From an uncultured Bacilli bacterium (GTDB taxonomy: Bacteria; Bacillota_I; Bacilli_A; RF39; UBA660): DNA of 64,000 nt. This document shows, piece after piece, positions 33,339 through 42,273 of the stretch (positions are counted from its first letter, which is position 1; each line of letters begins with the position of its first letter). Position numbers and translations under genes: made by a program. The stretch lies in assembly GCA_934085825.1 (NCBI GenBank), contig CAKOHR010000001.1:1-64000 (forward strand), in the 5' to 3' direction. The notes below the pieces were generated by a model. It was not told the origin of the DNA. It did not search any database and saw only the letters and a list, made by a program, of their open reading frames with translations.

Positions 33339-34469
33339 ATGCAAAAAAGAAATTATTTGGAATTGCCTAAAGAAAACGAGCCAAGATTTTATTTTAGAAG
33401 TGAACCTCTTCAAAAATCAAAAGATGAACTTGAAGAATTTTTAGAATGGGATAAAAGTATGAATAATTTTGCTTTTGCTAGAAAAATGATGTATTCACAT
33501 GAGCTTAAAGCTAATAATTTAGTAGAAGGTTATGGTGATGACTTAGAATTAATCGAAGCTGTTATTAAAAGAAAAATTGATACCATAAAAGATGTAGAAA
33601 TAAAACAAAGAATTTTAAATCTTTATCATGGTTATTATTATATTTTACATCACCGAAAAATAGATGCAGAGCATCTTCACGAGTTATATCAAATTTTAAG
33701 TGAAAATCTTTTGTGTGAATATGATAGAGAAAATATGGGCCATTTATATAGAGAAAAGGCAGTTTATATACTTCAAAATGGAAGACTGGATATGGATTTG
33801 GCGGAAGGTGTTTATTACCAAAATATTGAAAAACTTATGTCTTATTATTTTGCTTTTGTTAATGAAACCTGCGATTTATCACAAATAGATGAATATATTA
33901 AATCACAAATTATGCATTTTTATTTTGTTTATATCCATCCTTACTTTGATGTTAATGGTAGAACAAGTAGAACTATGGCTATGTGGTATTTATTAAAAAA
34001 ACAAGCTTATCCTTATATAATATTTAATCGTGGTATAAGTTTTAAAGGTTCTAAATATGATAGAGTGATTAAAGATGCTAAAGAAAATTGCGATATTACT
34101 TATTTTTTAGAAATGATGCTTGATACTTTGAAGTTGGAACTTGAAAAAGAACATATTATGCAAGATATTGCTTCTTCTTGTAAACATAAATTAAGTGGTG
34201 TAGATTTTCAAACTTTACTTTATTTTTTAACAATGAATGGTTCTAAAACTCTTGCAGATTTTGGAGTTATTTATAATAGATTTAATGATAAAAAAACTAC
34301 AAATGAAATTTATAGGGAAATGATTGAACCGCTCATAGATATGGAAATTTTAAAGGTTATAAGACAAACAAAAAGAATAATAGGAAATATTCCAAATGTT
34401 GAGCTAGAACTTAATTCTGCTTTTTTTGAAAATGATAGAAGTCATTTATCTAGAATAAAATTAAAATGA
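33339..34469 (+). CDS. Fic-family protein (AMP transferase type)
   Basis: Fic proteins transfer AMP or related groups to target hydroxyls. The 376-residue protein has an N-terminal Fic_N-like part with LKANNLVEGYGDDLELIEAV, where NNLVEG resembles the (S/T)xxxEG inhibitory helix but with Asn at the first position. The active-site loop IHPYFDVNGRTSRT near residue 208 keeps His, Phe, Asp, Asn, Gly and Arg. A C-terminal winged-helix-like region (LADFGVIYNRFNDKKTTNEIYREM) is typical of standalone Fic regulators. AGAGG precedes the ATG. It looks active and self-inhibited; the targets are unknown. Confidence 0.9.
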   Translation: MQKRNYLELPKENEPRFYFRSEPLQKSKDELEEFLEWDKSMNNFAFARKMMYSHELKANNLVEGYGDDLELIEAVIKRKIDTIKDVEIKQRILNLYHGYYYILHHRKIDAEHLHELYQILSENLLCEYDRENMGHLYREKAVYILQNGRLDMDLAEGVYYQNIEKLMSYYFAFVNETCDLSQIDEYIKSQIMHFYFVYIHPYFDVNGRTSRTMAMWYLLKKQAYPYIIFNRGISFKGSKYDRVIKDAKENCDITYFLEMMLDTLKLELEKEHIMQDIASSCKHKLSGVDFQTLLYFLTMNGSKTLADFGVIYNRFNDKKTTNEIYREMIEPLIDMEILKVIRQTKRIIGNIPNVELELNSAFFENDRSHLSRIKLK

Positions 34470-34492
34470 GTTTATTTGATTAAACTCATTTT
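34463..34492. terminator. Bidirectional terminator between fic and vanY-like genes
   Basis: AAAATGAGTTTA at 34463-34474 pairs perfectly with TAAACTCATTTT at 34481-34492 and contains the stop codons of both converging genes. Confidence 0.9.
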
Positions 34493-35451
34493 TCAATGAA
34501 ATAGGCATAATATTCTTCAAATGATATATTATTTTCATGTATATATTTTGCTATTTCTTTTCCTACATATCTAAAGTGCCAAGATTCATAGTTGTAACCA
34601 GTTACTTTTACTAATTCTTCTGGATATCTTAAAATAAATCCAAATCTGTAAGCGTTATCTTTTAACCATTTAGCAGTTTCGGTATCTTTAAATGTGTTTT
34701 TATTACTGTTTAATTTACTAAATATATCAAGGGAAAGTCCAGTTTGGTGTTCAGATGAACCTGGTCTAGCTGCAATTCCATCAGCATATTTTTGCCCTTT
34801 TTTGTCTTTATAGTTATTATATACTATTTCTTGCTCATTATATGACCTATATGAAGAACTAATCATTAAGTAATATCCTTGTTCTTCTTTAGCACTATTC
34901 CACATTTCTAAAAATGCATCATAAGTTACTTTTCTAGTTTTTTGACTTCCTTGATCTCCCCATGAGTATGTTTGAGATATTGTTACTAAATCGTTTGGTT
35001 CATAGTCGCTGCCAAGTAAATAATATTTGTTTACAAGCATACTTGTATCTTTGCTTGTGTCTGTGTTAAATTCAACTTCGTAAAATTTGCTATCTAAATG
35101 AATATTTATATTTCTAACTATGGTACTTAAATCTAACTTTTTATTTTGGTTCATGTAATCGATGTATTTATAAAAATTTTTTTTTAAAAAATATTTTTCT
35201 TCCATTAACTTTAAGTATTTTTCATTTACTTCATTATTTAGAAAATAGTTATAATCTTTTTCACTAAAATTATCTAGTATTTTATTTACTTCCTCAGCTT
35301 TATATCCATGTTCTAATAATTTATATTCATAGGTTTGATGGTACTTATATTCTTTGTATTTTTTATCACCAAATATAATTCCTCCGATTATTATAATAAT
35401 TAATATTATGATGTAGTAAACACCTTTTTTCATTTTTCGTCTTTTAGTCAT
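34486..35451 (-). CDS. D-alanyl-D-alanine carboxypeptidase, VanY/M15B family
   Basis: This 321-residue zinc peptidase is anchored by one N-terminal membrane helix (YYIIILIIIIIGGIIFG) and trims the terminal D-Ala from peptidoglycan stems. Its M15B domain spans about residues 140-315. It includes ISSSYRSYNEQ, the zinc ligands His and Asp in PGSSEHQTGLSLDIF, and the final His in ESWHFRYVG. GGAGG precedes the ATG. The extended region between anchor and catalytic domain (about 100 residues) is helical and charged. No resistance genes are nearby, so a general wall-maturation role is likely. Confidence 0.93.
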   Translation of the reverse strand: MTKRRKMKKGVYYIIILIIIIIGGIIFGDKKYKEYKYHQTYEYKLLEHGYKAEEVNKILDNFSEKDYNYFLNNEVNEKYLKLMEEKYFLKKNFYKYIDYMNQNKKLDLSTIVRNINIHLDSKFYEVEFNTDTSKDTSMLVNKYYLLGSDYEPNDLVTISQTYSWGDQGSQKTRKVTYDAFLEMWNSAKEEQGYYLMISSSYRSYNEQEIVYNNYKDKKGQKYADGIAARPGSSEHQTGLSLDIFSKLNSNKNTFKDTETAKWLKDNAYRFGFILRYPEELVKVTGYNYESWHFRYVGKEIAKYIHENNISFEEYYAYFIEK

Positions 35452-35552
35452 TTTTGTACCTCCATTATAAATTTATTATAACATTTATTTTAGGTATTTA
35501 CAAATATTTATAAATGTAGTACACTTAAGTTAACAATAAAGATGGTGATGAA

Positions 35553-35912
35553 ATGTATACAAATAAACAAATTATTGGATTATGTCCAAATTTTTATAAA
35601 ATAATAGAATTTAGTCCTTATGAAGATGATATTGTATCAAAAAAGTTAATTAAACTTTATCAAGAGTATATTTTTAGAATTGATATAAATAATCCTGAAG
35701 ATGTTGAAAGTGTTATTAACTTAGATAAGGTTGTTAGTAAATATATTGATGATTATTTATTTAGAAAAGAAATGCAAAAACAAATAGTTCAAATTAGAAT
35801 TAAAAAAGATGCTAAAGATATTTTAAAAGAAATTATTCATTCAATTATTAAGATTTTTGATAATTATGAAGAATATACAACAAGAGTTATTTATATTTCA
35901 AAGTGGATTTAA
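35553..35912 (+). CDS. Hypothetical protein (119 aa)
   Basis: I do not recognise a family. The product is a soluble helical protein starting MYTNKQIIGLCPNFYKIIEF. It has an acidic middle and a C-terminal amphipathic stretch (ILKEIIHSIIKIFDNYEEY). It is preceded by GATGGTGATG at ribosome-binding distance and followed by a clear terminator, so it is a monocistronic unit just upstream of the surface operon promoter. Confidence 0.55.
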   Translation: MYTNKQIIGLCPNFYKIIEFSPYEDDIVSKKLIKLYQEYIFRIDINNPEDVESVINLDKVVSKYIDDYLFRKEMQKQIVQIRIKKDAKDILKEIIHSIIKIFDNYEEYTTRVIYISKWI

Positions 35913-35913
35913 A

Positions 35914-35935
35914 GGATGCAAAGGCATTCTTTTTT
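35914..35935 (+). terminator. Terminator of the 119-aa gene
   Basis: GGATGC at 35914-35919 pairs with GCATTC at 35924-35929 around AAAG, followed by six T. Confidence 0.75.
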
Positions 35936-35979
35936 GATAAAAATATACTGAATTATGATTTATCAACATATGAGACATA

Positions 35980-36008
35980 TTGGCATAAAAATATTTTTGT
36001 GATATAAT
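35980..36008 (+). promoter_or_regulatory. Promoter of the surface/matrix operon
   Basis: TTGGCA at 35980-35985 and TATAAT at 36003-36008 are separated by exactly 17 nt, followed by GAGGAGGG before the first gene of the locus. Confidence 0.8.
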
Positions 36009-36033
36009 TTGATTATGGTAGAGGAGGGTGCTT

Positions 36034-36570
36034 ATGAAAAAAATAATTATTGTTTTATTAACAACGTTATATGTATTAATTTCAGTTATAGTAACTACTT
36101 GTTTGCTTCATTACAATGATTATAATGTGACAGTTTTTAATAATAATAGCTTGGTTTGTTTAAAAAAAAATTATGATGAATTAAAGAAATGGTCTTTAGT
36201 TATTGTTGCAAATAAAGATATTGTAGTGGGAGATAAAGTGTTTTATTATGAAACAATTAATAATAAAGTTAATATAAATATAAATTTAGTTAAAAAGATT
36301 GATATAATAAACGATAATGAAACTATGTATACATTTGATGATAATAAAGTAATTACAAAAGATTTAATTATAGGTGCTAAAAATAATTCTAAAGTATATC
36401 CTTTTATTGGTGGCATACTCCTTTTGCTTGAGTCCAAATGGGGATTTTTAGGTATTATTATTTTACCTGTGGCAATTTGTTTTGTTTTAGAAATTTATGC
36501 TTTGTTTAAGGAATTTAAACCAAAAAAAAGAAAAACGGGATGCAAAAATGAAAAAAGTAAAAATAAATAA
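36034..36570 (+). CDS. SipW-type signal peptidase homologue, apparently inactive
   Basis: The 178-residue protein has the two-helix SipW layout: an N-terminal helix (IIIVLLTTLYVLISVIVTTCLL) and a C-terminal one (LGIIILPVAICFVLEIYALF) before a basic tail. It aligns along its length with the homologue at 53763 (SLVIV and VGDKVFYYE against LLIVK and PGDSIFFYN). However, the catalytic Ser segment (NSLEPTF there) is replaced by NYDELKK, and no His of the THR type is seen. It is therefore probably a pseudoenzyme or adaptor. ATG 36034 follows GAGGAGGG. It overlaps the next gene and leads the matrix operon. Confidence 0.7.
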   Translation: MKKIIIVLLTTLYVLISVIVTTCLLHYNDYNVTVFNNNSLVCLKKNYDELKKWSLVIVANKDIVVGDKVFYYETINNKVNININLVKKIDIINDNETMYTFDDNKVITKDLIIGAKNNSKVYPFIGGILLLLESKWGFLGIIILPVAICFVLEIYALFKEFKPKKRKTGCKNEKSKNK

Positions 36571-37474
36571 TCAAAAAATTTTAGTTTTATTATTAGTTAG
36601 TATTTCTATTTTATCATGGAGTATTTTAATTAAGACTTATGGGAGGTATATTTATAATGAACTTAGAGATTATTATTTTGCTAGTCATAGTTTTTATTTT
36701 AATAGTGATAAATTAGATGTTGGTACAAATGTTGAAGAATTAGATAATTATTCTGGAGTTGATCCATATACGATTACTATTAATGTGAGCAGTTTTAAAA
36801 ATAACTATGTTGCTAGTAGTTCAGACATTGATTATAATATTACTTATAGATGTTCGAATAATGCAACATGTGAAGTTTCTAAAACAAGTGGGATTATATA
36901 TACTGCTAGTCATACTGATTCCTTTTATGTTACTATTACACCTAACGAAACTCTAAATGATGGAGATAAGGTTTGGGTTGAGGTAGAAACTACATCATTA
37001 AGTCCTTATAAAAAAACACTAAAAGGAAAATTTATATTAAAGGTAGGAAAAATGGGACTAGCATATGAAATAATAGATGTTAAAAATAGAGCGTATTTTG
37101 ATGTTAATTTTACTAATACATATGATTTTTATATAGTAGAAGAAAAATTTTCTAATTATAATGTTGGTGATAAAATAGATATTTCAACTTATATGAATTT
37201 AAGTAATATTGATAAAGATAAGTGTTCATCTGCTGTAATTGAAATTAAATTTAATCCCATGATTGCGATTCTAGATATGACTAATGATGCGTACATAAAT
37301 AATGTTGGTAAAACTACTAAAATTATAAATGGTTATGAATATATTGATGGATTTATATTTAAAGTAGATGCATTATCTAGTACAAGTATAAGATTTTATA
37401 AAAATGATGTAAACAATGATTATACATACCCATTTAATAATAATAATTCGATAGTGGATGTAATTTATCATTAA
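36548..37474 (+). CDS. Secreted or anchored surface protein of the matrix locus
   Basis: This 308-residue protein has an N-terminal hydrophobic segment (ILVLLLVSISILSWSILI) followed by KTYGRYIYNELRDYYFASHSFYF and a beta-rich body with Ig-like character: the first part includes YRCSNNATCEVSKTSGIIYTA with two Cys, the second a cohesin-like stretch. The signal region and position beside signal peptidase genes suggest export. ATG 36548 is chosen for homology-like sense, because the frame upstream runs inside the previous gene. It is a likely TasA-neighbour surface component; the exact family is unknown to me. Confidence 0.65.
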   Translation: MKKVKINNQKILVLLLVSISILSWSILIKTYGRYIYNELRDYYFASHSFYFNSDKLDVGTNVEELDNYSGVDPYTITINVSSFKNNYVASSSDIDYNITYRCSNNATCEVSKTSGIIYTASHTDSFYVTITPNETLNDGDKVWVEVETTSLSPYKKTLKGKFILKVGKMGLAYEIIDVKNRAYFDVNFTNTYDFYIVEEKFSNYNVGDKIDISTYMNLSNIDKDKCSSAVIEIKFNPMIAILDMTNDAYINNVGKTTKIINGYEYIDGFIFKVDALSSTSIRFYKNDVNNDYTYPFNNNNSIVDVIYH

Positions 37475-37484
37475 GGAGGTAACA

Positions 37485-38396
37485 ATGAGTTTAAATGTGA
37501 TGAATACTTATTTAAAATTTAATCGAAGAAGATTAATTAATTATAGTAAAATTATACTAGAAAAATATTATTATAAAGGTATTTTTGAAGAATTGCTTGA
37601 TACATATATTGATCTAAGATATAATGAACTTCCTTCTGTAGCAAATTTGAAGCTTATAAATAAAGAATTGATAGATAAAGCAGAAGATTTAAAAACATAT
37701 AATATAGATGATGTTATTTTGACATTAACTTATTTTCCTTTTATATATTATTTAGATAATTTTTTGAAAAAAGATGTTGATATAATTATTGATAAAATTA
37801 ATAACTACAGAGTAAAACAATTAAAATTAGATGTGTTGGATAATGAATTAAAAAATATTATTTTAAGTGATCAAAAAAGAATTGATAAATACATAAATAG
37901 TTTTGATAGCAAAGAATTTAATTTGAGTATAGGTAAAACTAATATAGTAAATCTTTATACGACAGAAGTTATCCATAATATAAGGATTCCCAAACTCTAT
38001 AGCGAGTATGCTATTAATAACGTATATAATCGGGGTATTGTTTTAGAAAATAAGTTGTTTATAAATTATTATATGGTTAGTAAATTAATTTTAACAGATA
38101 TACTTAATTTCAATCTTAAATATTATATTGTAAATTTTTCTAAAAGTTTAATTGATAAGGAAGATAAACAAAAAAGGTTATTTAATATTATAGATAATGA
38201 TCTAATTAAAGATAGAATTATATTAAAAGTTGATGAAAGTGATTTTTTAAAATATAGGGATAACTATTTGAAATATATTCATGAAGGATATAAGTTTATT
38301 CTTTATTTAAATAAAGATTCAAGTGTAAAGAACGATTCAATTAAAAGGGTTTTTAGTTATATAGTAGACGATAAGCAAGTGTTGGAGGTAAGGTAA
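37485..38396 (+). CDS. Hypothetical helical protein of the AAA+/DUF2357 module (303 aa)
   Basis: I do not recognise a family. The product is soluble, mostly helical and Lys/Ile/Asn-rich, with a C-terminal alpha/beta patch (DRIILKVDESDFLKYRDNYLKYIHEGYKFILYLNKD). A perfect TAAGGAGG site precedes the ATG, and its last base overlaps the start of the AAA+ gene, indicating tight translational coupling. By context it is a third component of the AAA+/DUF2357 pair; the role is inferred only from gene order. Confidence 0.6.
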   Translation: MSLNVMNTYLKFNRRRLINYSKIILEKYYYKGIFEELLDTYIDLRYNELPSVANLKLINKELIDKAEDLKTYNIDDVILTLTYFPFIYYLDNFLKKDVDIIIDKINNYRVKQLKLDVLDNELKNIILSDQKRIDKYINSFDSKEFNLSIGKTNIVNLYTTEVIHNIRIPKLYSEYAINNVYNRGIVLENKLFINYYMVSKLILTDILNFNLKYYIVNFSKSLIDKEDKQKRLFNIIDNDLIKDRIILKVDESDFLKYRDNYLKYIHEGYKFILYLNKDSSVKNDSIKRVFSYIVDDKQVLEVR

Positions 38397-39916
38397 TGGA
38401 TACATTTTTAAAGTTTTTATTTGAATTCTTAAATCAATTTTTTAAAGGGTTTATATTATTTTTTAATGGTCTATTTGAAGGAATATTAGAAATATTTAAT
38501 ATTCCGGCTTATATAAAGGTAATTAGGTATTATCAAAGCGATTTAGAAGGTCCTGAATGGATATTTGTAGCAGTAACTATTTTAGCAATAATAGTATTGC
38601 TTGTATTATTTATTCTGCTTATATATTTTATTTTAAGAAAATATCTTAAATTTAGAAAAACAATAGTAGAGCAAGAATCGTTACTTGAGGAAGTAGCAAC
38701 ATTAAATGATGAAGTAGCAAATTTGATTCAAGAAAAACAGGATATATTAGCAATGAAAGTGTCAAAACTTGGACTGAAACCCACTGATAGTGATACAGAC
38801 GATATACATGAAGAAAATGAAGACATTGATGACAATGGTCAAAGATTTCCTAAACTTGCTAGTGTTGATGAGGCTTTTGCAAAATATAAAATTCAAAATT
38901 ATAATAATACATTTACTTTAGAGGAATTAGTTGAATATTTTAGAAATTTTGCAGCTGCAAAATTGAAACTTTATTATTCAACAGAAATGATTAGATTATT
39001 TATATCAGCGTTAGCAAGCACTAAATTAATTATTTTACAGGGGATTTCTGGTACTGGTAAAACTTCCTTAGCATATGCTTGGGGAAAATTTTTAAAACAT
39101 GATTCATGTGTTGCATCTGTTCAGCCATCATGGAGAGATCGAACTGAATTATTTGGATATTTTAATGAATTTACAAAAAAATTTAATGAAACCGAAGTAT
39201 TAAAAGAATTATATCAAGCAGGCTTTACTGATGATGTTTATACTGTAATTCTTGATGAAATGAATATTTCTCGTGTAGAATATTACTTTGCAGAAATGTT
39301 ATCAATACTTGAAATGCCAAATAAAGATGAGTGGATTATTGAACTCGTTTCAAGTGCTTGGAAGACTGATCCAAAACATATAATTGAAGGTAAAATAAAA
39401 ATACCTGCAAATGTATGGTATATAGGAACAATTAATAACGATGATTCAACATATATGGTAACCGATAAAGTATACGATAGAGCAATGCCAATAGATATCA
39501 ATGATAAGGGAAAGGCTTTTGAGCCTATTGATACTGAAGCGATGGATTTAAACTATTCTTATTTAGATAATTTATTTAAAACAGCAATGGAAGAGAATCA
39601 AATTTCTAAAGAAACATTGGATAAAATTGAAGATATGGATAATTATGTTATTAAACACTTTAGAATTGCTTTCGGAAATAGAATTGTTGCTCATATGAAA
39701 AAGTTTGTACCAGTATATGTTGCATGTGGTGGAGATGAAGTCGCAGGTGTTGACTATTTTATAGCTAGAAAAATTTTAAGAAAATTTGAACAATTAAATG
39801 TTTCATACATTAGAGATGAAATAGATGGTTATGTGGAATATTTAAATAAGACTTTTGGCAATGATAAAATGAAAGAATGTATAGAATATTTACTTCGTTT
39901 AAAAAAATTAACATAA
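38396..39916 (+). CDS. Membrane-anchored McrB-like AAA+ ATPase
   Basis: In this 506-residue protein an amphipathic N-terminus (about 1-45) and a membrane helix (about 52-80, VAVTILAIIVLLVLFILLIYF) are followed by a coiled coil (about 85-120) and an acidic linker. The AAA+ module of the McrB/MoxR class starts near 205: Walker A LQGISGTGKTS, SVQPSWRDRTELFGYF, Walker B VILDEMNISRVEYYFAE, and sensor IGTINNDDSTYMVTDKVYDRA with the Arg finger. McrB partners normally act on DNA, but membrane attachment and neighbours point to surface-protein handling. GGAGGTAAGG precedes the ATG. DUF2357 follows. Confidence 0.85.
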   Translation: MDTFLKFLFEFLNQFFKGFILFFNGLFEGILEIFNIPAYIKVIRYYQSDLEGPEWIFVAVTILAIIVLLVLFILLIYFILRKYLKFRKTIVEQESLLEEVATLNDEVANLIQEKQDILAMKVSKLGLKPTDSDTDDIHEENEDIDDNGQRFPKLASVDEAFAKYKIQNYNNTFTLEELVEYFRNFAAAKLKLYYSTEMIRLFISALASTKLIILQGISGTGKTSLAYAWGKFLKHDSCVASVQPSWRDRTELFGYFNEFTKKFNETEVLKELYQAGFTDDVYTVILDEMNISRVEYYFAEMLSILEMPNKDEWIIELVSSAWKTDPKHIIEGKIKIPANVWYIGTINNDDSTYMVTDKVYDRAMPIDINDKGKAFEPIDTEAMDLNYSYLDNLFKTAMEENQISKETLDKIEDMDNYVIKHFRIAFGNRIVAHMKKFVPVYVACGGDEVAGVDYFIARKILRKFEQLNVSYIRDEIDGYVEYLNKTFGNDKMKECIEYLLRLKKLT

Positions 39917-39926
39917 GGAGGTATAC

Positions 39927-41027
39927 ATGGAAATATTTGATTTATATCAAAAATCTAATAATATTAATAATGAACATTTTAATAAAATGCTGGATTCCAA
40001 ATTACACATATATAAAGACTATGAAAAGATTGAATATGACTTTGAATGGTTAGATATTATGGAAGAAACAATTAGATATTTGGATAATATTTTAAGAAAT
40101 CCTAATAAGTTTATTATTAATGAAGAAGATGTTATTAAAATTGAACTTGCAAAAAGAGTAACTGTAGAAAGTATTAAACATTTATCTAGAAATACAAACT
40201 TAATTCAAGATTATAATAAAAAAACCGGAGATGTAAGACCTTCAAAAATACTTAATATATCTAAAGAAGAAAGTTTTGAAACATATGAAAACAAATTTAT
40301 TTACTCTTTAATACAAAATATGAAGTTTTATGTTGAAAGAAAAAAAAATAATATGCAATCTGGTGGATCTTATAAAAATGACAAAAAATTAGAGTATATT
40401 GCTTCAACATCAGTTGGTAAAGAAAAAATAGATATGAATTTTACTATTAATTCTAAGGTGCAAGAAAATAAAAATAGTGATATGGAAGTAATTAATAAAA
40501 GGATTGAAGATTTAGAGCTTCATATCAAAGATTTGTGTACATCAGATGTTTATAAAGCTCTTGATAAAAAGCATATTTCTTTAGTTACTTCACCAATTAA
40601 GAAAACTAACGTAATTATAAAAAATGTTAACTTTCAATATGCATTAAAGTTATGGAATTATATGCAAGAACATACTGATGATGATGTTAAAGATGAAAAA
40701 AATAAAAAAGATTATTATGATAATGATACATTAAAGAAAATGGCAGATGAATCATTCTTAATTAATTATTTGATTTCTAAGATTTTGGATGAAGATGAAG
40801 TTGAAAATGAAACAAAAACGGAGGAATTAAGTAAAAAAGTTGTTAATAATATGCTTGAAAATTTACTTAGTTTTAATAATATTCCTCTAGAAGAATTACA
40901 AAAATTAATTGGGGAACAATATGAAATAGTTAAGTATAAAGAAGTTGTTTCGGATAAATATATTGAAAATTTATTCAAAACACGTATTTCTAAGTACATT
41001 GAAACTATTGAAAAAATTAAAATTTAA
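39927..41027 (+). CDS. DUF2357-domain protein, no nuclease domain
   Basis: This 366-residue partner of the AAA+ ATPase has the DUF2357 core near residues 85-140: NLIQDYNKKTGDVRPSKILNISKEESFETYENKFIYSLIQNMK. In many genomes DUF2357 is followed by a PD-(D/E)XK nuclease in McrC-like effectors. Here the C-terminal half is only helical and charged, and no D-ExK motif is found. A DNA-cutting role is therefore unlikely. AAGGAGG precedes the ATG, 10 nt after the AAA+ stop. Confidence 0.8.
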   Translation: MEIFDLYQKSNNINNEHFNKMLDSKLHIYKDYEKIEYDFEWLDIMEETIRYLDNILRNPNKFIINEEDVIKIELAKRVTVESIKHLSRNTNLIQDYNKKTGDVRPSKILNISKEESFETYENKFIYSLIQNMKFYVERKKNNMQSGGSYKNDKKLEYIASTSVGKEKIDMNFTINSKVQENKNSDMEVINKRIEDLELHIKDLCTSDVYKALDKKHISLVTSPIKKTNVIIKNVNFQYALKLWNYMQEHTDDDVKDEKNKKDYYDNDTLKKMADESFLINYLISKILDEDEVENETKTEELSKKVVNNMLENLLSFNNIPLEELQKLIGEQYEIVKYKEVVSDKYIENLFKTRISKYIETIEKIKI

Positions 41028-41041
41028 GGATAGTGACAAAG

Positions 41042-41614
41042 ATGAAAAATAAAAATGTAATAAAAATAATTTTAGAAATATTAAAAAGTATTGCAACATT
41101 TTTTATTGTTTGTGTTTTTAGTATAATATTTTTACAAAGAGTTAGTAATAATTCCATTAACTTGGCTGGTTTTAGTATTTATACAGTGGTAACTGAAAGT
41201 ATGTATCCTAAATATAAAGTATTTGATATGATTTTGGTTAAAAACGTGGATACTAAAAGTATCAAGGTTTATGATGATGTAGTTTATAAAGGAGAAAAAT
41301 CTGATTTTCAAGGTAAAATAGTTACACATAGAGTAGAAAAAATTGATAATGAAAATGGAGTTTTAACGTTTACTACAAAAGGCATTAATAATTCTGTTGA
41401 AGATCCTTTGGTCAATGAAAGTCAAATAATGGGTAAAGTTGTGTACAAACTTCAATTATTAAGTTTAATTAGTAAAGTTATAAATAATACATATGGTTTT
41501 TATTTTCTAATATTTATTCCTCTTGTGGTTGTTGTTTTTTTAGAAGTAATTGAATCCATTGAAGAAAAAAAGAAATTTAAAAAGGTTTTGGATGATGAAG
41601 AAGACAAAGAATAA
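41042..41614 (+). CDS. sipW: SipW-type signal peptidase I, probably active
   Basis: This 190-residue ER-type (Ser-His) signal peptidase should cleave the TasA-like precursors encoded around it. An N-terminal helix is followed by TVVTESMYPKY with the nucleophilic Ser, GDDVVYKG-like strands (here YDDVVYKG), VTHRVEKI with the catalytic His, and TTKGINNSVED. A second helix (YFLIFIPLVVVVFLEVI) closes the protein. ATG 41042 follows AAGGATAG; the frame could also begin with GTG 41033. It overlaps the next gene, a likely substrate, by 20 nt. Confidence 0.88.
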   Translation: MKNKNVIKIILEILKSIATFFIVCVFSIIFLQRVSNNSINLAGFSIYTVVTESMYPKYKVFDMILVKNVDTKSIKVYDDVVYKGEKSDFQGKIVTHRVEKIDNENGVLTFTTKGINNSVEDPLVNESQIMGKVVYKLQLLSLISKVINNTYGFYFLIFIPLVVVVFLEVIESIEEKKKFKKVLDDEEDKE

Positions 41615-42218
41615 TAAGTTGTTAATATTATTTAAAGCAATAAGAAAAAAAGTTAAGCTTAGCACTTTGTTTATGCTTATCATTACTTTTTCTTCATCAA
41701 CATTTGCCTGGTTTATTTATGCTACTAAAGTTGATAGTGGTATAACTGCTCGTGTAAAGGCTTGGAATGTATTGTTTGAGGTGGGTGAAGATGAAATTGT
41801 TGAAAATGTTCATTTTGATGTTTCAGATATATATCCTGGAATGATGACTTATACAGATAGTTTGTTTGTAAAAAATAAAGGAGAAACTTCTGCAGAATTA
41901 TCATATGAAATATTATCATATACTATATTTGGTATTAAATATGAAGTTGGAAATAATGGTACTTTAACTGGTGAGGAATTAAAGCAAAGTTTACAAAATG
42001 ATTATCCATTTAAAACTATAATTACTTTATCTAGTAATGTAATTGAGCCCAAAAAAAGTGAATCATTTTCTTTAGTTCTATCATGGCCATATGAATCTGG
42101 TGATGATGCCATAGATACTTTATGGGGTACTAAAGCGTATGATTATCATGTTCTTAATCCTGATTTACCGAGCATATCTATTGAATTAAAAGTTACTGCT
42201 GTTCAAAAAAATAAATAA
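41595..42218 (+). CDS. TasA/CalY-like secreted protein
   Basis: The product has about 207 residues. Its SipW-type signal region ends STLFMLIITFSSSTFAWFIYATK, with the TFAWF motif at the expected cleavage zone. The mature part is beta-rich and reads VKAWNVLFEVGEDE, then YPGMMTYTDSLFVKNKGETSAELSYEI, the pattern of the camelysin/TasA family of matrix fibre subunits. The start (ATG 41595, alternative 41592) lies inside the upstream sipW gene, so precursor and peptidase are translationally coupled. The transcript ends at the terminator at 42225. Confidence 0.8.
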   Translation: MKKTKNNKLLILFKAIRKKVKLSTLFMLIITFSSSTFAWFIYATKVDSGITARVKAWNVLFEVGEDEIVENVHFDVSDIYPGMMTYTDSLFVKNKGETSAELSYEILSYTIFGIKYEVGNNGTLTGEELKQSLQNDYPFKTIITLSSNVIEPKKSESFSLVLSWPYESGDDAIDTLWGTKAYDYHVLNPDLPSISIELKVTAVQKNK

Positions 42219-42224
42219 TTATTT

Positions 42225-42260
42225 AAAAATGTATATACTTATGCGAGTATATACATTTTT
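42225..42260. terminator. Strong 15-bp bidirectional terminator
   Basis: AAAAATGTATATACT at 42225-42239 pairs perfectly with AGTATATACATTTTT at 42246-42260. It ends the first surface operon and faces the inverted TasA-like gene. Confidence 0.9.
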
Positions 42261-42273
42261 CATATATAAAAGG

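Noticed and set aside
37485..41027. McrBC-type restriction system
   Set aside because: The DUF2357 partner lacks a nuclease motif, the ATPase is membrane-anchored and the genes lie inside a secretion locus.
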